Assembly (NCBI RefSeq): GCF_013112225.1
Contig: NZ_JABFHI010000002.1
Coordinates: 496,001 to 560,000, forward strand
Direction: 5' to 3'
DNA: 64,000 nt
DNA from: Vreelandella azerica
Lineage (GTDB): Bacteria > Pseudomonadota > Gammaproteobacteria > Pseudomonadales > Halomonadaceae
Below the pieces are notes generated by a model. The model saw nothing but the letters and a program-made list of their open reading frames with translations, did not search any database and had not been told where the DNA came from. The position numbers and the translations under genes are program-made. The first letter of the stretch is position 1. Every line of letters begins with the position of its first letter. Below are positions 9,213-18,515 of the stretch, in pieces.

Positions 9213-9554
9213 ATGAACCATCCGGAACTGGATATGGCGGCGATCCAGCGCAAACTGCTGGCGCTGCGCGAAGAGCTGCAGGCCGAGAGTGCGAGCAGCG
9301 AATCCTCCCGCGATACGGTGGTGCTGGATCAGACCTCGGTGGGGCGTTTGTCACGTATGGATGCCATGCAAGGGCAAGCCATGGCCAAGGCAGAAGAAGA
9401 GCGTCGCCAGCGGCGCCTCAAGCTGATTGGTGGAGCCCTGGTGCGTATCGATAACGAAGAGTTCGGCGAATGCATCGAATGTGGCGAGTGGATTGGGGCT
9501 AAACGGCTTGAGTGGGACCCGCTGGTGCTCAAGTGCATCAATTGCGCTGAGTAA
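9213..9554 (+). CDS. TraR/DksA family zinc-finger protein
   Basis: The ATG follows AAGGAGG by 5 bp, a strong site. The 113-residue product has an N-terminal helical half (MAAIQRKLLALREELQAES), an acidic hinge, and a C-terminal four-cysteine finger CIECGEWIGAKRLEWDP plus CINCAE. This is the short TraR/YbiI/DksA-like form, a class that binds the RNA polymerase secondary channel. It lacks the full coiled-coil of DksA itself, so an accessory transcription role is more likely than the main stringent factor. The AraC regulator begins 5 bp downstream. Confidence 0.85.
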   Translation: MNHPELDMAAIQRKLLALREELQAESASSESSRDTVVLDQTSVGRLSRMDAMQGQAMAKAEEERRQRRLKLIGGALVRIDNEEFGECIECGEWIGAKRLEWDPLVLKCINCAE

Positions 9555-9559
9555 CGGCC

Positions 9560-10378
9560 ATGACTGACGAGGACGCGATCAAAACGCAGCACTTTGAACT
9601 CCATAGCCGTAACCTGACGCCTGAGTATGTGGCTCACAGCCATGAATTCCATCAGCTGATACTGGCCACCAGCGGTACCACCGAGCTTGCCATGGAAGGC
9701 CGAGAAGAGCGGGTGACCGCCCGGCGGGGATGTCTGATTCCGTGTACCCGACATCATGAATTCCAGGGCGATGGCTGCAACCGTACCTTGGTGCTGGATA
9801 TTCCCATTACCTATCTGGCGACACTGGAAAAAGGCGACGAGATTGCCCGGCTGTTCGATAAACCGCGCTTTTTCAACGTCCCGACCAGGCTTAACCAGCT
9901 CACCCATGCGCTGGCACAGCAGCTGGAGCAGTGCCCCGGTCTGCAAAACGAGATTGCCGTTCTGCTGCTGCGCGCCCTGACCATGTATTTACAGGATGTG
10001 CCGCAAGCGTCTGTCAGCCAATTAGGTGCGCCGAGCAGGCTCAAGCTGAGTGGAAAACACTGCATCAGCGAGCGCCTGGATCTTAAGCGCCTGGATGACT
10101 GGATCGACCAGCACCTGGCCGATGATATTCGCGTCGAGCAGCTGGCGGCCCTGTGTGCCCTTAGCCCTGGACATTTTCATGCCTGTTTTCGTGAGCTGAC
10201 CGGCGTCACGCCGTTGGCCTATGTGCAGCGCCGCCGCCTGGAACATGCGCGCACCCTGGTGCGCCACAGCGCCCTGAGTCTCGGACATATTGCCATGCTG
10301 GTGGGCTTTCGCGATCAGGGCAGTTTCTCGCGGGCCTATCGCCGCTATTATGAGATTGCGCCTTCCTCGGATCGCTGA
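9560..10378 (+). CDS. AraC family transcriptional regulator
   Basis: The 272-residue protein has an N-terminal cupin-type sensor domain (VAHSHEFHQLILATSGTTEL, about residues 24-43) and a C-terminal AraC DNA-binding domain with two helix-turn-helix motifs (VEQLAALCALSPGHFHACFR and GHIAMLVGFRDQGSFSRAYR), ending in the family's RRYY. The effector is not known. It starts 5 bp after the DksA-like gene. The enzymes that follow (RidA, cyclodeaminase-like, amidohydrolase, aminotransferase) are plausible targets because the 146 bp gap before RidA is the only sizeable non-coding space in that run. Confidence 0.87.
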   Translation: MTDEDAIKTQHFELHSRNLTPEYVAHSHEFHQLILATSGTTELAMEGREERVTARRGCLIPCTRHHEFQGDGCNRTLVLDIPITYLATLEKGDEIARLFDKPRFFNVPTRLNQLTHALAQQLEQCPGLQNEIAVLLLRALTMYLQDVPQASVSQLGAPSRLKLSGKHCISERLDLKRLDDWIDQHLADDIRVEQLAALCALSPGHFHACFRELTGVTPLAYVQRRRLEHARTLVRHSALSLGHIAMLVGFRDQGSFSRAYRRYYEIAPSSDR

Positions 10379-10524
10379 TGGTTCAGTGCTTGCCGCTTTG
10401 GCCCGTTGGCAGGTATCAGCGGATTTGCGGGCAAAATATTCTGAGTCTGGGGCAAGCGCTATGGCCAGCAACTTCGTACTCTCAAAGTGTTATTGCTATT
10501 CACCCTATTTTGAGAGAAGACGCC

Positions 10525-10881
10525 ATGAGTGTGACTTACCACGACAGCAACGCCCGCATGAGCCAGATTGCCGTTCACAACGGCACGGTTTACCTGGCAG
10601 GCCAAGTGCCCACGGACGCTTCAGCGGATATGCAGGGCCAGACCGAGCAGGTACTGGCACGTATTGATCACCTGCTGGCCCAGGCCGGTACCTCCAAAGA
10701 GCACCTCGTCTCCGCGCAGATCTGGGTCACCAGCATGGATGAGTTTACTCAGATGAACGCCGCCTGGGATGCCTGGGTCGTGCCGGGGCGCCCGCCCGTG
10801 CGTGCGGCAGTGGAAGCCAAGCTCGCCAAGCCGGAATGGAAAGTGGAAATCATGGTCGTGGCCGCGTTGCCGGAGGCGTGA
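10525..10881 (+). CDS. RidA (YjgF/YER057c/UK114) family enamine/imine deaminase
   Basis: The start ATG at 10525 follows AGAGAAGA. The 118-residue protein has the compact RidA fold: NGTVYLAGQVP near residue 20, Cys-less core, and the substrate-binding arginine in VPGRPPVRAAVEAKLAKP near residue 95. Family members hydrolyse reactive enamine/imine intermediates made by PLP enzymes. Here the partner could be the cyclodeaminase-like enzyme 1 bp downstream or the aminotransferase further along. Confidence 0.87.
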   Translation: MSVTYHDSNARMSQIAVHNGTVYLAGQVPTDASADMQGQTEQVLARIDHLLAQAGTSKEHLVSAQIWVTSMDEFTQMNAAWDAWVVPGRPPVRAAVEAKLAKPEWKVEIMVVAALPEA

Positions 10882-10882
10882 T

Positions 10883-11821
10883 ATGCAGGTCATCTCTGCT
10901 GCCGATGTCGAACGTCATCTGGGTTGGGAAGGGCTGATCCAGCGCCTGAAATCCACTTTTGTGGATGGGGTGGAATCGCCACCGCGCCATCACCACGCCA
11001 TGCATCGCCCGGATGGTGAAGCCACCATGCTGCTAATGCCCGCCTGGGAAGAAGCCGGCTACATTGGCGTCAAGATCGTCAATGCCTTTCCGCAGAATGC
11101 TGATCACGGTATCCCGGCGATTTCCGGCCTTTACCTGTTAAGCGAAGGCAAACACGGCCAACCGCTGGCCTGTATTGATGGCAGCGAGCTGACCCGTCGC
11201 CGCACGGCGGCAGCCTCTGCGCTGGCAGGGGATGTGCTGGCCAAAGAAGATGCTGACACGCTGCTGGTCGTCGGCACCGGCAAGCTAGCCCCTATGGTGA
11301 TTGAGGCTTACGCCAGCGTACGCCCGATCAAGCGGGTGCTGGTGTGGGGGCGCAGCCAGGCCAAGGCGAATGCAGTGGCCGCCGAGTATGCCGACCGTTT
11401 CATCACCGAAGGCGTCACCGATCTGGCCTCAGCGGTGGGTGAGGCCGATATCGTCAGCTGCGTCACGCTCTCTACTGAGCCACTGATCAAGGGCGAGTGG
11501 CTGACCCCAGGCACCCATCTGGATCTGATTGGCGCCTTCCGCCCGACCATGCGCGAAACCGATGGCGAATGCCTGCGGCGTGCCGATGTCTTCGTCGATA
11601 CTTACGCAGGCGCCAAAGGCGAAGCCGGGGATATTCACCAGGCAATCGAGGAAGGCTGTTTCGCGTTTGATGATATCAAAGGCGACCTGGCCGAAGTGCT
11701 TAAAGGCGACAAGCCGGGGCGCACTGACGATGAAGCGATAACGTTATTCAAGTCAGTCGGCGCCTCGCTTGAAGACCTGGCCGCTGCTATTGAAACCTGG
11801 GAAAACATGGCTAACGCCTGA
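10883..11821 (+). CDS. Ornithine cyclodeaminase / mu-crystallin family protein
   Basis: I choose the ATG at 10883, directly after the RidA stop; upstream in-frame sequence is RidA coding. The 312-residue product has the family's N-terminal lid, the RRTAAASALAG stretch and a Rossmann NAD(P) motif VVGTGKLAPMV (about residues 131-141), with the conserved DLIGAFRPTMRE and VFVDTYAGAKGEAGD segments. Members include ornithine cyclodeaminase, ketimine reductases and alanine dehydrogenase, so the substrate is uncertain. The RidA neighbour fits an enzyme that makes or uses imines. Confidence 0.88.
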   Translation: MQVISAADVERHLGWEGLIQRLKSTFVDGVESPPRHHHAMHRPDGEATMLLMPAWEEAGYIGVKIVNAFPQNADHGIPAISGLYLLSEGKHGQPLACIDGSELTRRRTAAASALAGDVLAKEDADTLLVVGTGKLAPMVIEAYASVRPIKRVLVWGRSQAKANAVAAEYADRFITEGVTDLASAVGEADIVSCVTLSTEPLIKGEWLTPGTHLDLIGAFRPTMRETDGECLRRADVFVDTYAGAKGEAGDIHQAIEEGCFAFDDIKGDLAEVLKGDKPGRTDDEAITLFKSVGASLEDLAAAIETWENMANA

Positions 11822-11836
11822 CAGGGTGAACGATTG

Positions 11837-12870
11837 ATGAAATGTTTTTACCATCCAGATCAGGCACGGCATGCGCCGCCTACCTTTCTATTACGTGGCC
11901 AGCCGGCGCCCTCCCCGGAAGGGCCGGTGCGCGCTGAATTGCTCAGCGAAGGTCTGGCGGCAGCGGGCTTGAGCCTGACGGCCCCGATGGAAACGGATTC
12001 ACCGACGCTGCGTAAGCGTCTGGAGCAGATTCACACCCCGCGCTATTTGCAGTTTCTGGAAACCATTCATGAGCGCTGGCATGCCATGCCGGGGGCGTCT
12101 GAGCTAGTCGCGCCCAACGTTCACCCCTGTGGCGGTGCGCGCCATTATCCGCGCCACCCCATCGGGCAGGCAGGCTTGCATCTGCATGATATGGCCTGCC
12201 CGCTGAGTGCCACCAGCTTTCAGGGGGCGCTCGCGTCGGCATCAACGGCGGTCGCTGCTGTCGAAGATGTGCTGCGTGGGGCTGCCCGTTCCTATGCCTT
12301 GTGCCGCCCCCTGGCCATCACGCCGGGCCGGATAACGCCGGTGGCTTTTGTCTGATCAACAATGCAGCGCTGGCCGCCAGCGTGCTGCGTGAGAAAGTCT
12401 CTAAAGTCGCTATCATTGATGTTGACCTGCACCACGGCAACGGCACCCAGGATATCTTCTACACACGGGGTGATATCTGGACGGGCTCGGTGCACGTTGA
12501 TCCCACGGATTTCTATCCCTTCTTCTGGGGAGGCGCCGATGAAACCGGCACTGGCGAAGGGAAAGGGGCCAACGTTAATCTGCCACTGCCGTTGGGCAGC
12601 GATGGCGAGACCTATCTGGATGCGGTGGCGACCCTGATTGAGCAGCTCAACCACTTCCAGCCAGAGGCTGTGGTGGTGTCGTTGGGGTTGGATATCCACA
12701 AGGACGACCCGCTGGCCGGGTTAAGCGTGGAAACCGAGGAGTTTGTGGCCCTGGGCGAGCAGCTGAGCGCACTTTCACCGCCTACCGTGGTGATTCAGGA
12801 AGGTGGCTATCCGACCGAGCATCTAAGCGCTAACCTGACCGCCTTTATGCGCGGTTATCTGCGAGGCTGA
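11837..12870 (+). CDS. Histone-deacetylase-like / acetylpolyamine amidohydrolase (frame broken at 12307-12311)
   Basis: The frame begins MKCFYHPDQARHAPPTFLLR and shifts at five C (12307-12311); one extra C gives CRPPGHHAGPDNAGGFCLIN and a continuous 344-residue protein, the length of acetylpolyamine amidohydrolases. The zinc-site and catalytic motifs are present: PPGHHA (His pair), DVDLHHGNGTQDIF (metal ligands Asp and His) and LGLDIHKDDPLAG. The enzyme removes acetyl groups from amines such as acetylated polyamines. It lies in a probable operon with amino acid and amine metabolism genes, and the next small gene starts right after its stop. Confidence 0.85.
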
Positions 12871-13086
12871 ATGAGTGAGGCAGGGTTGATAAAGACAGGC
12901 TTTTACTGGCATGAACGCTGCTTCTGGCATGATCAGGGCGCTATTGGGGTGTTTTCCGCGCCAGGGGAGTTTCTGCAACCGCAGGCTGCCTCGGAAAGCC
13001 CCGAGAGCAAGCGGCGGCTGAAGAATATTCTTGAAGTTAGCGGCCTGATCGATGGCTGGCGCCAACAGTGGGAGCACAATGCATGA
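12871..13086 (+). pseudogene. N-terminal fragment resembling a class II histone-deacetylase family protein
   Basis: A 71-residue frame starting one base after the amidohydrolase stop (TGAATG). Its sequence KTGFYWHERCFWHDQGA, then FLQPQAASESPESKRRLKN and ILEVSGLIDGW, closely resembles the first 55-60 residues of full-length (about 370-residue) class II histone-deacetylase-like proteins of proteobacteria. The tail WRQQWEHNA is unrelated, and no catalytic domain follows. Its stop overlaps the aminotransferase start (ATGA). It may be a gene remnant kept for translational coupling, or a short expressed protein. The family link is from memory of those proteins, not a search. Confidence 0.5.
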
Positions 13087-14038
13087 CACCGCTTTATGAT
13101 CGCGATGGCTGGATCTGGCAGGACGGCGAATGGCTGGAATGGCGAGAAGCCAAGGTGCACGTATTCACCCACACCCTGCATTACGGCATGGGCTGTTTTG
13201 AAGGTGTGCGCGCCTATGCAGGCGAGCAGGGCACGGCGCTTTTTCGGGTCGCTGAACACACCCGCCGACTGGCAGAAAGCGCCCATGCGCTGGATATCCC
13301 GATGGATTTCAGCGAAGCCGCGCTGATTGATGCCCAGCAGGAATGCCTGCGAAAAACAAGCTCACCAACGCCTACCTCAAGCCAACGGTGTTTCTCGGTG
13401 CAGAAGGCCTGGGCCTGCGCGCCAAAGGGTTAAGCACCCATGTGATGATTGCCGCCTGGGATCTGGGGCCTTATCTATCGCCGGAGGCCAAGCGTTGCGG
13501 GCTGCGCGCGCTGACCTCCTCCTGGGCGCGCCACCACGTCAATATCAGCCTGTGCCGGGCCAAGACCAGCGGCCACTACGTCAACTCCATGCTGGCGCTG
13601 AATACCGCCGTCAAGGCTGGGTTTGATGAAACCATCATGCTCGACCCGGAAGGCTACGTAGCCGAAGCCTCGGCGGCCAATGTCTTCCTGCTGCGCGATG
13701 GCGTGCTGCACACCCCGGAAGTCACCTCCTGCCTGCAGGGCATCACCCGCGACAGCGTGATTCAGCTTGCCCGCGACGCACTGGGCATCGAGGTGCGCGA
13801 GCGACGCATCACCCGCGACGAACTCTACACCGCCGATGAAGCCTTCCTGACCGGCACCGCCGCAGAAATCCTCCCGTTGCGTGAACTGGACGGACGCAAA
13901 ATCGGCTTCAGGGCAGGCGCCCCCGCCGTAGATGCCCCTATCCCTGACGACAGCGTCACCGCCCGGCTACAGCAAACCTACCAGCACGCCGTCCGCGGCG
14001 AACTGCCCGCGTTCAAGCATTGGTTGATGCCCGCATGA
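13083..14038 (+). CDS. ilvE: Branched-chain amino acid aminotransferase (frame broken at 13352-13356)
   Basis: The start overlaps the previous stop by 4 bp. The frame shifts at five A (13352-13356); one extra A joins LRKNKLTNAYLKPTVFLGAE and gives about 318 residues, close to the 309 of E. coli IlvE. Fold type IV PLP markers are present: HTLHYGMGCFEGVRAY near residue 37, the PLP-lysine region CRAKTSGHYVNSMLA, and EASAANVFLLRDG followed by GITRDSVIQLA. It catalyses the last step of Leu, Ile and Val synthesis and the first of their breakdown with 2-oxoglutarate. It ends the amine/amino acid gene run. Confidence 0.88.
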
Positions 14039-14161
14039 CCTGATAGCAAGATGCCCTGAACGGTTCAATCCAGGCAGGGCATGTTGCTCCCTTGTGTGAT
14101 GACGTAAACTGTCGGGCCAATAAATCGATTTATCAGATAACGACATGACCAGGGATGCGGC

Positions 14162-17100
14162 ATGGCTCACTTACTGCGTATCGTGATGATTCACGGCCAC
14201 CTCGACGGCGTGGTCGAGTTAAGTCTGGATGGTCACACCAATATCTGCGGCACCAACGCCTCCGGCAAGACGACCCTGCAGCGTCTGGTGCCGGTGTTCT
14301 ATGGCGAACTGCCTAATCGGGTGGTGCCCAAAACGCGCATGAAATTCGATGCGTTCTATCTGCCCAACAGCAACAGTTACCTTGTCTACGAATATCGCCG
14401 TGAAGCGGGTAGCCTGTGTCAGGTGGTATTGACCCGTGGGACGAATGGCGGCGTGGAATACCGTTTTGTGGCGGCCCCTTACCAACCTCAAGATTACCTG
14501 CTGGAAAGCCAGGGCAGGGTGGTCGCCCGCGATTATCCGCAATGGCTGAATGGCCTGCGCCATAACGGCATTGCTACCTCCAGCAAGCTCACGGCCACCT
14601 CGGAATACCGCGCGGTGATTCAGAACGACTTCACTCCGATCCCCGGTATGGCCTCTCATGGCAACCGTAAAGAAGCGCTCAGGCTGCGCCAGATGGCTGC
14701 CCAGTTCAGCCTGGTCAAGCCGGAACACCGCATCCGCCATATGGAAAAGCTGGTCTCGGCGGTGCATGCCAAAGAGGGCAAAATGGATACCCTCAAAACC
14801 ATGCTGGCGGCGATTTTCGAGGAAGACGGCGTGGAGCTGCCGGTCACCCGGATTCGTAGCAACAAGGCGCGGGACTGGATCGGCCAGATGCGCCAGTCGA
14901 TGCGTCTGGCGCCCTTGCAGCAGGCACTGGCCGAGCTGCGCGATACCGATGCGGAACTGGCCCGACTCGAGGCCCTGCTGTGGCAGCTCAAGCCCCAGTT
15001 GGACGCCGACCGCCACCGCACCGAAGGCGATGCCGCAGATACCGACGCCGCGATCAAGGAACACAAGGCGGCCTTCAAGGCCCAGCAGGAAGACTACGAA
15101 ACCGCACGCGATGCGTTAAACGACCAGCTCAGCGCCCGTGAAAGTGAGCGTAAGCAGGCCGAGCGCAGCCTGGAAGACCTTCAACAACGCTATGAAGCCT
15201 ATGCAGACGCCGACATGCCTGCGCTTGAGCGCGACCTGCAGGCGCTGCCGCAACAGCGCGAAAAGCACCAGCAGCTGAAAGAACATCTGGCGTTGATGCA
15301 GGAAGCCGCCGAGGCCAGCCAGGCGCGCAAGGAAGAACGCCTGCGCGAGCTGGGGAAACCCTGGCCCGCCAGAGCGAAGAAATTCAGGCCCAGATGGACG
15401 CCGTTGGTGAAGAGCAGGCGCAACGCCGTGAAGCCCACTGGAATGACCAGCAGCGCCTGACCGAACGCTATCAGCACCAGCGCCAGACGCTGGATGCCAG
15501 TTTTCAGGGGCGTTTGTCGGAAGGCGTGCAGCGTCTGGCCATGCTCAAGGCGGCATTGGAGCATCAAGGCCCCAGCCGCGAAGAAAGCGCCGAGGCCGAA
15601 CTGGCCCAGGCGCGGCTGGATCAGGCGCAAGGTGCGCTCAATGCGGCGCGTGAGCATCACAACAGCTTGCGCCTTGAACTGGATACCCACAAACGCCAGC
15701 GTGAACAGGCCGACAGCGCCTTCAATGCCGCCCGCCAGCAGCTGGCGCTTGCCCAGCAGCACAGCCGCGAACTGCATCGCCAGAAAGATCCGGAACAGGG
15801 CAGCCTGCGCCACTTCCTGCGCTTTCATCGCCCCGGTTGGGAGCAGTCTCTGGGTAAAGTGCTGGCACCGGAACTGCTGGAGCGCCGCGATTTGGCACCC
15901 GCCATGTTGGAGGAGGAAAACGCCTCCATCCGCACGCCTGAGAGCGACAGCCTGTATGGCCTGCAGGTCAATCTCAATGCCATTGCACTGCCGGATTACG
16001 CCCAGGATGAAGCCAGCCTGCTAGCCGCCATCGAGGCCGCCGAGGCCGATGTTCTGCAGGCAGAAGCAGACGTTGAAGCCAAGCAGAAAACTCTGCGTCG
16101 CCACAGCGAGCAGGTCACCCTGGCCGAGCAGGCGCTAAGTAAGGCTCGCCTGGCGGTGACCAGCGCTGAAGAAGAGCTTGAGTACGCCCAGCAAGCCCGC
16201 CACCAGCTACAGGAACGCCACGCCAACGCCCAGAAGCAGCGTCGTGGCGAACAGGAAACAGCCCTGGCCGAGCAAGAAGCGGTGCAACAGGCCCTGCAAG
16301 AAGAACAGCAGGAAGCCCAGGCGCAGCTGGAGGCCACTCATCAAGCCGAGCTTATCGAGCTCAAGGCCGATGCCCAAAGCCAGCAGGACAGTCTGGCCGC
16401 GCGTTTGCAGCAGCATAAACAGCAGCTGAACGAACTTAAAAGTGAACACCAGCGCCAGTGCAAGGAGCTGGAGCAGGCCTTTGATCAGGAGCTTCAGGCC
16501 AGTGGCGTCGACCCGGTCACCCTGCGCGATACCCGTCAGCGGCTGCAGCAGCTGGAAACGCATATTCGTGAAACGGCGGCTCGTCAGGAGGAACTGGAAA
16601 ACTATCAACGCTTTATGCGGGTGGAGTGGGGGCAGCAAAAACCGGAACTGATTGAGCAGCTGAGTGAACTGACCCGCAGCTGCGATGAACTCAAGCGCGA
16701 GCAGAAAAACCAGCAGCTGGCCTTCAAGGCGGCCCAGGTGAGTTATCGCCAAACCCTCAACCAATTGCAGGAAACCTACCAGCAGGCCGAAGCGCTGCTC
16801 GAAGAGCTTAAACCGCTGCTAAAACAGTTGGATGAGCTGGCCTTGAGCGCGGATGCCACGCCCCAACAGGGCGCGCCGGGAGATGTCAGTGAACGCCTGG
16901 CACGCGCGCGCCAAGCCCTCAAACAGCGCGCCGAGGCCCGCGATACACTGCGCAAGGGCTGTCAGGAGGTGGAAAGCCAACTGATCAAGGGCGCCAGCAG
17001 CGGGTTTGTCGAAATGCTGGAAGGCGAACGCGAAAAACTGCCTGATCGCGAAGACCCACGCCGGGTGCTGCCCCTGCTCGCTGATATGCTCAAACTGCTT

Positions 17101-17868
17101 GAAGACCAGCAACAGCAGCTGGTGCAGCAGGGGCGCAATATCGGCGATGATCTGGTCAAGTTCTTTACCGTCTTCCGTGATCTTAACCGCCGCATCAGCG
17201 CCCAGAGCCGTCGGCTTTCCGACGAAGTGGCGGACGATCTGCGCCTGGAAGGCATCACCAAGGCCGAAGTGCAGATCCAGTCAACCATCGACGAGCTGGG
17301 ATTTTGGGAACCACTCAAGGACTTCGCCCAGCGCTATCAGCACTGGATGCAGGCGGGCTATACCCTGCCCAGCGATGACTATCTGGATGCCCTGGCGGAT
17401 GTGGTCGATCTGCTGCGCCATGATCAGCAATACAGCTTTGAAAGCCTGCTGCGCCTGGAACTGCACCTCAACGAAGGCGGTGCGGATCTGATTATCCGTA
17501 ATGATCGCCAGCTGCTGGAATCCTCCAGCCACGGCATGGCCTACCTGATTCTGTGCAAGTTTCTGCTGGCCTTCACCCGGCTGCTGCGCGGCAAGGCCGA
17601 GATCGCCATCCACTGGCCGATTGATGAAATTGGCACCCTGGCCTACCACAACGTCGAGAAACTGTTTGAGGCCTGCGACAGCAACCGCATCCATATTGTC
17701 GGTGCCTTCCCCAACCCGGAGTCGGACGTGCTGATGCTGTTCCACCACCGCTACCTGATTGAGCGCGACGCCGATGATAAGGATATCCGCCGCCTGAAAC
17801 GCATTGAGCCGCGCCTGAGCCCGTTGGCCGCCCGCATCAAGGCGCGCAGCGAGGAGGTAACCGCATGA
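14162..17868 (+). CDS. mksB: SMC-like condensin ATPase, MksB/JetC-type (DUF3584-like; frame broken at 15352-15355)
   Basis: The start ATG at 14162 follows AGGGA. The frame shifts at four G (15352-15355); one extra G gives GETLARQSEEIQAQMDAVGE and a 1235-residue protein. The N-terminus carries a Walker A motif GTNASGKTT (residues 30-38). A long Gln/Glu/Ala-rich coiled coil occupies about residues 250-900, with a hinge-like break around residues 560-620. The C-terminal head has an atypical signature (SSSHGMAYLILCKFLLA) and Walker B IHWPIDEIG with D1155/E1156. This is the MukB/MksB layout, of the kind Pfam calls DUF3584. With the next three genes it forms an MksBEFG/Wadjet-like complex, which in known cases extrudes DNA loops and cuts small circular plasmids. 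Confidence 0.85.
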
Positions 17869-18515
17869 GCGAGATCAACCTTGCCAGGATGCTCAGCCAT
17901 GGGCCTCTGCTGGAACGCCTGCTGGCCGGCGAATTTGTCTGCGCGGTAAGCGATGAAAGCGCGTTTCGCCAGCTTCAGGACGACAGCCTGCGTGAAGCGC
18001 TGGATGCTTATCTGCGCCCGCTCAACCGGCGGCTGGCCAGCAACGACGAAGGCAGCGTGTATTTCCTGGCCTGGCGGCAGGTGGATGATGCCGCCCGCGA
18101 ACAGCTTTCCCGCCAGCTTAATGACACGGTCAATCATCTGCTGCCGCTGCTGGAATGGCTGCAGCTGGTGCAGGAAGCGCTGGGGCGTGATGCGGTGCTG
18201 GCGCCAGGAGATGTGCTCAAACCCGGCGAACTGCAGGCCAGAAGCGAAGACAACCCCAGCCTGCGTGAGCGCATCGAACGGCTGGCCACCGACAGCTTTT
18301 TTGGCTCCCAGAGCGAACAGCTTGATGCCCAGGTCAAGCAGGTGTTCAAGCGCCTGAAAGAGCACGGCTACTTGTTGCAGCCCCACAGCGACCGCCAGGT
18401 CTATCGGGTCACCGGCAAGATCGACTACCTGATTGACTGGGTGCGCTTTATTCGCGATGAAGAGCAACTGCCGATTGATACACAGGGCGAGGCCAGCCAG
18501 GAGACGCTGCTGTGA
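17865..18515 (+). CDS. mksE: Condensin accessory subunit, MksE/JetB-like
   Basis: The ATG overlaps the mksB stop by 4 bp (ATGA), which indicates translational coupling. The 216-residue product is soluble and largely helical, starts with INLARMLSHGPLLERLLAGE, and has a late winged-helix-like stretch QVKQVFKRLKEHGYLLQPHS followed by the wing-like RQVYRVTGKIDYLIDW. Size, position and predicted fold match MksE/JetB, the winged-helix dimer that binds the kleisin near the ATPase heads. The assignment relies mainly on gene order and general features since these subunits diverge quickly. Confidence 0.7.
   Translation: MSEINLARMLSHGPLLERLLAGEFVCAVSDESAFRQLQDDSLREALDAYLRPLNRRLASNDEGSVYFLAWRQVDDAAREQLSRQLNDTVNHLLPLLEWLQLVQEALGRDAVLAPGDVLKPGELQARSEDNPSLRERIERLATDSFFGSQSEQLDAQVKQVFKRLKEHGYLLQPHSDRQVYRVTGKIDYLIDWVRFIRDEEQLPIDTQGEASQETLL

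Noticed and set aside
10378..10881. Longer RidA frame starting at 10378
   Set aside because: The upstream codons are not conserved in RidA, and a good ribosome binding site precedes ATG 10525.
14219..15064. Minus-strand frame of 281 codons inside the SMC gene
   Set aside because: It is a shadow of mksB; the sense frame carries Walker A and conserved head residues.
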